Source: Cadophora sp. MPI-SDFR-AT-0126
Lineage: Eukaryota > Ascomycota > Leotiomycetes > Helotiales > Ploettnerulaceae
DNA length: 64,000 nt
Assembly: GCA_020747065.1 (NCBI GenBank)
Contig: JAGMVK010000010.1
Coordinates: 1,984,001-2,048,000, forward strand
Direction: 5' to 3'
Position numbers and translations under genes: made by a program. Every line of letters begins with the position of its first letter. Position 1 is the stretch's first letter. Under the pieces are notes generated by a model that saw only the letters and a program-made list of their open reading frames with translations, searched no databases and was not told the origin of the DNA. This document shows positions 57,440-64,000 of the stretch, in pieces.

Positions 57440-59615
57440 GGTGGTAAATGCGTCTCGTGAGGTGTGTATAACGATGAAAGGATGCTAGGGAAGTCTTATT
57501 ATTTAAGGTAGATCCCCTTGTTTAGCATACCATGATAACGGAATCAACCACGGAACTTCGAAGGTCATAATGTCCACAAAGCACTAGATCAAGCCTTATT
57601 GCCTTTCGACTTTAGTCCAGTCTGGGGCTTCGAGACTCGAGGTTTGCAACCACTAGAAGGAAGACTCCTTGCTACGGACGTGCGGAAAGTAATGTCTTAG
57701 TGCGTGCTAGACAATGGCTTCGTGTCCGTGGCGCCGCTTCCAGAGATGCAGCAATCCGAGCGCCACACTCGAAGGTGCTGTGAGGTCTGTCTCTAGACCG
57801 ACAACAACTATGGGAGCAGCCCCAGACGGGTTGAAATCCTTCATCCCGTTTGATTTTCGGAATCATTTAGCTTCAAGGGCACGAGACATGTCTGCAACGG
57901 GGAACTGTTCCCGGAAGAGTGCGGGCAAGCTTGTTTTATAGAAGTCAGTGCATTTTCGGCAAAGAATCTGGGTGTGTTTTCCATCCCGAGAAGGTGGCAC
58001 TCCCCTGTAGCATATCACAGAGTGCGTAACGACTGCAGTAATTCCCCCTGATTCCCATGGAAGCAGAGAAGAAAGCGCCAAAAGGTATGGCTTATTAGTA
58101 CTGGCCATCCTCATAAGCTATTGATGTTTGTGGAGGTTCGGGGCAAGAGTTTTCTGGAAGTTAGCACAAGCCGGTTTCTGATAACTGAGAGATAAATGTT
58201 CCCGTCCGACCTAGCAAAACGCTTCGATTCCTTCGGACTACATACACAATGGTAATGGCGGCGCATTTCGAGCAATACGAGGAAAGCTTCCGCGGCCCGC
58301 AATTTTGATCACAAAGTGGCGACGCATTTTATATAACTGGAGGAACCTCCTTTTCTCTATTACTGCAGAGAAAGCGCCAGGGCGTTGCGATGGCGGCTGG
58401 TTGTTGTCCAGTAGTGGATTCCAAGACACGGCATTGATGAAAAGGCGGGGGCTACCAACGGCAACTACCAGGCAGGAGCAGTGCCGGGACGGCCAAACGA
58501 ATGAGAAGCGGTTTCAGCGGCGAAGGTAAAGCCATATTGGAGCAATGTTGTGAAGAGTGTTGATACACGGACGAACCCCCCCCCTCTGGTTTTTATGGCA
58601 GAAAACATGGTGCCCCCGTAAGTACTGCGGCAGTAAATTAGAGTGGTTGCACCAGCCAAAATCTATGTAATAGGATTACAACAAAATCATCGTCCGAAAC
58701 GATAGCTCTAGACGGCTGTAATGCTACTGGGACTTGGAAAACACGTATTTCAGCGCTAAATTGAGGATTTCCAGCTATCCTAGGCATCGCATATGTCTCT
58801 TCATTTCGGTAAGGGCAATTCGACCTATTATGCCCTGTAGACCTACAGCCTACACACCTTTTCCGGTCGTGATTATGGAAGAGTTGGTGTCGTGGATGTG
58901 TATTAGGAGGAAGATTATTCAAATCACGATGCAATTCAATGAACGTGTTAAAAAAGGTACGCGATTCCGCGATTAATTAAGGAAAAACCAGGGGGGGGGG
59001 GCGTCGTCCTCATAGTAGCAGGGGGTCGTCCGTGTATCAACACTCGTTGCGAAGGGAACCAACCCCGCTACATTAGCTTGTCGGGAGATGCCGAGCACAG
59101 ACACATCCAACCTGATAGAAAAGCATGGAGCGTACTTTACAGAGTAATAGGGGTAGACTAGGTGGCGTGATCAGAAGTACGCAGTACCTCAGATATACGC
59201 TACATATACATATTTTCTAACACAACCCGTTCCCCGGGCGGGCGGGACATGTTGGCGCCCTTCCCTGCGGTGGTGCCACTATGAGGGGATGAAAGGGCGT
59301 GGTATTGCGCAAGTATCCATTGGTTCACCGTAGAACGTTCTGGAAGCAAGGTACTGGAACCTGAGGCAGGAATTTATGGGTTCAAATGTCACATATTGTA
59401 AGGTTACGAGACGACCATTGACCTGGTTCTGGCGTCGGAAGAACAGACGGACACAACACTCAAATGTACGGATACACAAGACGGAACACGGTTCAGATTA
59501 TCGAGCGATTGAGACAGTCTTTGATATCTCGGTTCTAGTACTAAAGCAGCAAAAGCGGCTTTTGCTTAAAAACGCACTTTGGAAGGAAAATAAATGCTAG
59601 GATTGCGAGAACACT
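57440..59615. other. Gene-free stretch with a zinc-knuckle fragment
   Basis: Apart from the zinc-knuckle fragment (58638-58934) I see only short frames without protein character, several G runs (e.g. 58991-59000) and AT-rich sequence. Confidence 0.45.
58638..58934 (-). mobile_element. Fragment with a CCHC zinc knuckle, likely transposon-derived
   Basis: The frame contains CVGCRSTGHNRSNCPYRNE, a C-x2-C-x4-H-x4-C zinc knuckle preceded by a basic His-rich stretch. Such knuckles occur at the ends of fungal MULE-type transposases and in retroelement Gag proteins. No transposase or RT core is visible nearby, so it is a relic. Confidence 0.5.
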
Positions 59616-59745
59616 ACACACCACCCCAACGGATATCACTGTACAGCAGAAAACAGATAGATTAATAGCAGCTATCCTAGAAGCAGTTCACACCCTAACA
59701 CCTAAGGCCCAGCTATCGCCTTACACAAAGATAGTTAGACGTTCC
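59616..59745 (+). mobile_element. Tad-like LINE ORF2 fragment
   Basis: A stop-free stretch reads TDITVQQKTDRLIAAILEAV, then TPKAQLSPYTKIVRR. This matches the segment between endonuclease and reverse transcriptase of Tad-type LINEs (the ...TP-A-PSPYAK-W part). It ends within about 40 codons; the rest of the element is not adjacent. Confidence 0.55.
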
Positions 59746-59916
59746 TCTCAAAGCTGTGTCTGAGAAAGAGTTTCTGCTGTTTGACCGCATTTTTCTGCCT
59801 TTTCTGCGATGGTACCACTGCAGCTAAGCTGGACATGAAAGCAAGACCTCACTCCCTGCTTCATCCTTTCTGCTTCAACTAGTATCGCCCAGCCCTCATT
59901 GCTCGTCCTGGACAGA

Positions 59917-61148
59917 TCAACTATCTTCTTCACTGCTCGTATCCTCCGGGAAGATTGTGTGGATATGTGTGACCTTGATCAATGGATTCGTCTCAAAAGC
60001 CTTCTTGATCATACCTCCCCACTCCGATGCTTCCCAAGACCCTCGACCCACTTGCGCATGTGTCTCCAATATCAGATGAATAGGATCCTTGATCCAGTCC
60101 ACTCTCATCATTTTCCTCACGTCCTCCACCCTCAAATTCCGAGCTTGGTTTTTGTAGCGATTACTTGACCTAGTATCTTGAGCAACAAGCCACCCTTCCG
60201 GTTCCTCCCCGAACGTAATGCGAATAGTCTTAAAAGAATGATAATTGACAACTCGGAAGAAATCCCCGAGGAACGGTTGTAGTTCGTAATAGTCGAATTT
60301 AGTACTGGTTATGCGAGAGGTTCTCTGCAGAATCACTGATCTCATCAAGGACTTGTAAAACTTGGCTTGTGTCTTGTTGAAAAACCTTTCAAGATGAACG
60401 AGATCGTCAAGAGACAAGATTTCGAATGTATTGTAAAAGAGGAAAGTCTCCATGGCGAGGATGAAGAAGGCTTTTGAGGCGAGACTGGGCACCAGAATGC
60501 GTGCGTACCTCCAGAAGATTTTGTGAGGTTGCTTGCCCACAACACGGCCTGTCTGCCGGCAAACCCCAGTTCGATCGTATTCTATTTGACAGCCCACATT
60601 TTCTCCAACGACAAATAGCTCCTTGAATATTTGCAGAGTTAAGTCCATGTTCAGACCAGGAATTGGCTCGGCCATTTGGCCAGCGCTAAGCATGATTTGC
60701 TTCATGGGTTTTGAGGTCTTGGCGGCAAACAACGCTGGATAACTGCGGCGCGCATGGTTTATTCCGAAGGTGCCCCAGAGAGGACGGTGTATACTTAAGA
60801 GACTTAGCGAAGCAATGAAGAGTTTTGGGGATTCAGAACAAACCAAGAGAGTCGTCCATGGCGAGGTGATACCCTGACTGGCCAGCAGATCCAAGCTAGG
60901 CTGGGAGATGTTTTCTCAGTGCGAGTAGAGTTCGATAGGCTCTCTGGGACTTGTCATTATCTGACAGTCTGATAGGTTTCGTTAATGTGATTGAGAGCTT
61001 CCATTACCTGAGGTGTTTGTGTCCCAGAGCTGTTGGCTAGTTGGAGCCTTTGTGACGCGGTAGCATTACGAGCTGCGATAATTTCCGTTCTTGCTTTTGT
61101 GACTTTTCCCTTTCGCAGGCCTTCGCCTAAGCGTGAAGTCACGATCAT
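59917..61148 (-). CDS. Hypothetical protein, conserved-looking, unknown function
   Basis: A long frame without stops (60900-59917) encodes about 327 residues ending VTHIHTIFPEDTSSEEDS. It has no ATG near its 5' end, so I join it to an upstream exon (61148-61008, ATG at 61146-61148) through intron 60901-61007 (GT-AG), giving 374 residues; this start is tentative. Visible features are DLTLQIFKELFVVGENVGC, a Phe-rich stretch ILAMETFLFYNTFEI, and LILETHAQVGRGSWEASEW. It looks like a soluble alpha/beta protein. No catalytic motif or known domain is recognised. The codons are free of the stop mutations seen in neighbours. A gene of unknown function (61288) diverges from it 139 bp away. Confidence 0.6.
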
Positions 61149-61287
61149 TGTTTACTTTGCCTTAGGAGAGTGGGGCACGGACTTGGCGTCCGAATGAGGC
61201 AATGAAAACACATCAGGCATTTTCCCGATGGTCACTCTCGTTCACTTTTAAAATCTCCCCGCCCCCCTCATAACAACAACTAGCAAC

Positions 61288-61789
61288 ATGCCACCCTCCG
61301 CTGCTGACAAAGTGATCGGCAGAACAGCCGCCCATCGTGTCCTCCGAAAAGATGCAAGATACCTAAAGGTAGACAGCTTCAAAGAGGCTATCAAGGCTAT
61401 CACAACACTCCTCCGGTCTCCTCTTGACGACAGAGTCGATATCCTTAAAACAGCCCCTGCACAATCCCGAAAAGTGACGCACCTCTGGGTCCAAAAGTTT
61501 CCAACCTTCGAGCTCCTGACCCCCGCTGATCGAGTTTTCAAGTATGTTACCTCTATCTCTCTATTCGTCTCACTGCTCACCTTGACTCAGGTGTCTTCAC
61601 TATCGTATGCGCCATCGAGCCCACCATGAGCAAATCTTGCAGGACATCCTCGAGCAATACAAAGATTATTTGAGACGGATACGCAAGGCAGAGGATCATG
61701 AAGGATATCTGGAGGAAGCAACGGACCGGGTCTACATGAGATACCTGCGTGTGACTCTTCGTCTGGAGTTAGTAGGCAGTCGGAGTTGA
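61288..61789 (+). CDS. Small hypothetical protein
   Basis: Two exons (61288-61541, 61591-61789; intron 61542-61590, GT-AG) encode 150 residues. It starts MPPSAADKVIGRTAAHRVLR and continues with VDSFKEAIKAITTLL and, in exon 2, HEQILQDILEQYKDYLRRIR. The protein is basic and mostly helical, without signal peptide or membrane segment. I do not recognise a family. It is transcribed divergently from the gene at 59917-61148 with only 139 bp between starts, suggesting a shared promoter. The clean splice junction and stop-free frame argue for a real gene in an otherwise decayed region. Confidence 0.6.
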
Positions 61790-61984
61790 GCAGCACTAGA
61801 ATCTTTGGGATCTGAAGCAGAATACACAATCCATTGTCTTCTGGGATCTCGTCCTTAATCATATGTGTGTTGTGATAGAAATTCAGTAGACCCGCCGTCA
61901 CCACTCTGCTCGTTGACCATCCCAAACACAGCTGTATGCCATTACCAAACTTATTTCATCCGATCCGCCGAGTCGATCCACACC

Positions 61985-62425
61985 ACAGCTTCCTTGCCTA
62001 GATAACTATCCATGTCCAGCACACAAAGTCCTGCGAATACACCACGGCCTAAAGAAGTGGCAAAGCGCTATACTCATCCAGATGCGCACAGAGAAAATTG
62101 GGATAAGGGACTTCTTGTGGAAAAGGAAGGTACCAGGGCTTGATGACCCGGGATGTGACTGCGGCGAAGGAGGACAAACCGTGGGCCACGTCCTAATGAG
62201 GTGCCGGAAATATCGCAACTTACGACGGAGGGAATTTAGCAGGGGAGGACTAATAGACCTAAGGGCAATCTTGAACGAGCCAAAATTAGTCACAAAAGCA
62301 ATACGATTTATAGAATAGACGCACCTCCTTAGGCAATTTCGGAGTTGCTGTACAGCGCGCAGAGACGAAGTGGAACACTGGGGGAAGACTGAAGGCACGG
62401 AAGGGGGTCTCGTCCACCCAAGTAT
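61985..62425 (+). mobile_element. 3' end of a Tad-like LINE, with a stop at an expected Trp
   Basis: From about 62040 a frame reads LKKWQSAILIQMRTEKIGIR, DFLWKRKVPGLDDPGCDC and GGQTVGHVLMRCRKY, then RAILNEPKLVTKAIRFIE before a stop (TAG 62316-62318) at a place where related elements have Trp, then THLLRQFRS. The C-x-C...H...C cluster is the zinc-like end of the RT-RNase H protein of Tad-type LINEs. Only the last roughly 130 codons remain. The TAG fits TGG to TAG. Confidence 0.75.
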
Positions 62426-62523
62426 TCTGCCTCACTTTTGAGGAAGTTTATGGAGAAAATTCTAGAATTCCGTACTGTTGATTGGGAGAATAACCTCCCG
62501 GCCTGACATGGGTGGACGAGACC
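62406..62523. repeat. 118-bp element with 15-bp perfect terminal inverted repeats
   Basis: GGTCTCGTCCACCCA at 62406-62420 is matched by its exact reverse complement at 62509-62523. The 88-bp interior has no gene. The left arm overlaps the end of the LINE fragment. It may be a MITE or a structured 3' end. Confidence 0.6.
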
Positions 62524-64000
62524 TACTGTCCACCCCTTACGTACAAGGACACTGGGTGGTTATCAGGAGTAGTAGCGAAGGTGCCTGAGATACCCTTAAA
62601 GAACAAGCAAAGCACTCCTTTGACGCCTAGGTAAATAGTCGTAGATAGGAGCCAGACCTTCCAGTGGAGGAGGTTGCTGGTCACGTTATCGTGATGAAGT
62701 GGCTTGTTAGGGGGGATAGTACAACGCTTCCCCGATAGCTTTCCCCGCGAATTGCTTTTGAGTCGAACCACTTGAACTAGCTGCCGCTCGTTGTGGTGCT
62801 AGGGTCGGGCCCACACCTTTGAGGGGCAAAAGCAAAACCACTTTTTCTCCAGACTTACGGCAAGACCCGCCGACTCCTTATTCGAACCGAAGCCGTCCTT
62901 ATGATGCCCGAAAACCATCAAAACCCTGCACCCCGCGATCTCCGATTCACTAGTGCGATGACTTTGTTTCGCCGATCAGTCAAACGACTTCTTCCCCAAT
63001 TATATCTCTCGTGAGGAAACGGGAGGCGTTTATAATTCAATCAGTCCTTAATTCGTTCAAGTTTCATTTCATTCGCACGATCTGTTCAGAGACGTCGGCT
63101 CGGTCGGGACAAAACGACACAGGTCATAAAAAGCAAAGCTACTCGGCATCCCTTGCGATAATCTGTTCTGCGGCCAAATTTCTTTTTGGGGGGGCGGGGG
63201 GGGCTGTGTTCCGAGCGGTCCAGCAATACGACAGCTGACCGGCCGAAGCATCTCGTCTTCTCTGGACGGAACCGCCATTGAAACACTAGTGTGGATTCTC
63301 CTTGAACTAGATTGACTCGCAATTTAGTGGGGATTTCCTTTCAACAGCGCAGGGCTTATTAAAAGCATTTTATAGCGGTAGCTTATAGGATATGATCCAT
63401 GAATTCTTCTCAACAGTCTTTACGGAAGTAGTTATTCCTTAACGCTGTCCTCGTCTGGTAATATATTCCGCGAAGTCAAGGTTCAACTCCAATTTATCCT
63501 GGTATTGCGGATTAACCCGCAGATATCGTCGAGTGAGACAGATTCGGAAGCCTTGGGGCCGGTACTAAACGTGGCGACCCCTGATTTAAACTCTAATATT
63601 ACTGTTAGTAACGCCCTTAAAAGGGTGGGTGAGAGCGACTATTCTCACACCACCACAACCGCGAAGCTAATTCGCTGGGGTCTTGCTGTGGCTTATGGCA
63701 ATCCCCGAAACTCGCGGGTGAGCCGGAGCGAGGCTGCAGTGGCGACTGGAGCGATTTGGTCGGCGAGGGCGGCATTGATTGTTTCTTGCCTCAAAAAGCG
63801 AAATGTGCACAACCCAGTTCTGAAAATGACGAGCCATAATAGAAAAAGAGACTACAACGCTAACAACGGCAGTTGCCATCGAAGCTCCCCAGAGCATAAA
63901 AACTTGAGCTGATCTTTGAAAATTGAAAGGGAACGTTGACGCACATAACTGACTGCTGCAATGGGGTTCTTGGACAACTATATCGCTGCCTCGGTTGGTG
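62524..64000. other. Right end of the window, no supportable gene
   Basis: Short frames only. A minus-strand trace near 63780-63900 contains a hydrophobic segment (MATAVVSVVVSFSIMA) and continues one frame over with INAALADQIAPVATAASLRL, suggesting a decayed gene. An ATG at 63961 opens a frame to the edge (MGFLDNYIAASVG) that is too short to judge. Confidence 0.35.

Noticed and set aside
63961..64000. A gene start at the right edge (ATG 63961)
   Set aside because: Only 13 codons are visible, so coding cannot be judged.
1..64000. CRISPR arrays, rRNA and tRNA genes
   Set aside because: I saw no spaced identical repeats or rRNA sequence, and no cloverleaf that I could support by eye; a tRNA scan would be needed to exclude tRNAs.

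Overview
The window is nuclear DNA of a filamentous ascomycete (Pezizomycotina). Evidence: short GT-AG introns of about 45-160 nt, a highly reducing PKS-NRPS megasynthase, a Zn2Cys6 regulator, and G-to-A stop mutations of the kind left by repeat-induced point mutation (RIP). No species can be named from the sequence.

Bases 1-30,004 form a secondary-metabolite gene cluster. From left to right: the start of a membrane-anchored gene cut by the window edge (minus strand, possibly a P450), a LovC/CcsC-type trans-enoyl reductase (minus), a secreted Diels-Alderase-like protein (plus), an efflux MFS pump (plus), a PKS-NRPS of about 4,030 residues with domains KS-AT-DH-MT-ER0-KR-ACP-C-A-T-R (minus), a CcsE/PyiE-type alpha/beta hydrolase (plus), a Dal5-type MFS transporter (plus), a flavin monooxygenase (minus) and an AflR-like Zn2Cys6 regulator (minus). 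The set PKS-NRPS + trans-ER + hydrolase + Diels-Alderase is the core of cytochalasan (isoindolone) biosynthesis. In that pathway the polyketide-amino acid chain is released as an aldehyde by the R domain, condenses to a pyrrolone and undergoes an intramolecular Diels-Alder reaction. The PKS-NRPS carries an apparent 1-nt frameshift between AT and DH, so the cluster is either recently broken or the base is an assembly error. A shared ACTCCG/CGGAGT motif occurs in every intergenic region of the cluster that I read as a promoter, except that of the regulator.

Bases 30,000-36,700 are mostly gene-poor AT-rich DNA with a frame-broken gene (34.0-36.0 kb). A GH35-type beta-galactosidase gene sits at 36.8-38.5 kb. 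Bases 38.5-42 kb are gene-free, with a degenerate pentanucleotide repeat. Bases 42-49 kb hold accessory genes: a HeLo-like (PF17111-type) protein with a mutated divergent paralogue beside it, a broken short-chain dehydrogenase, a secreted protein of unknown function and a small ankyrin-like protein.

Bases 49.4-52.5 kb hold a secreted protein gene ending in a Spherulin-4-like domain. Its frame is kept throughout that domain but broken by nine stop codons, most at expected Trp positions, which is a textbook RIP footprint. Bases 52.5-64 kb are a mosaic of relics: a truncated rhodopsin-domain membrane protein, a zinc-knuckle fragment, two Tad-like LINE fragments, two small perfect inverted repeats of MITE type, and two apparently intact divergent genes of unknown function (59.9-61.8 kb).
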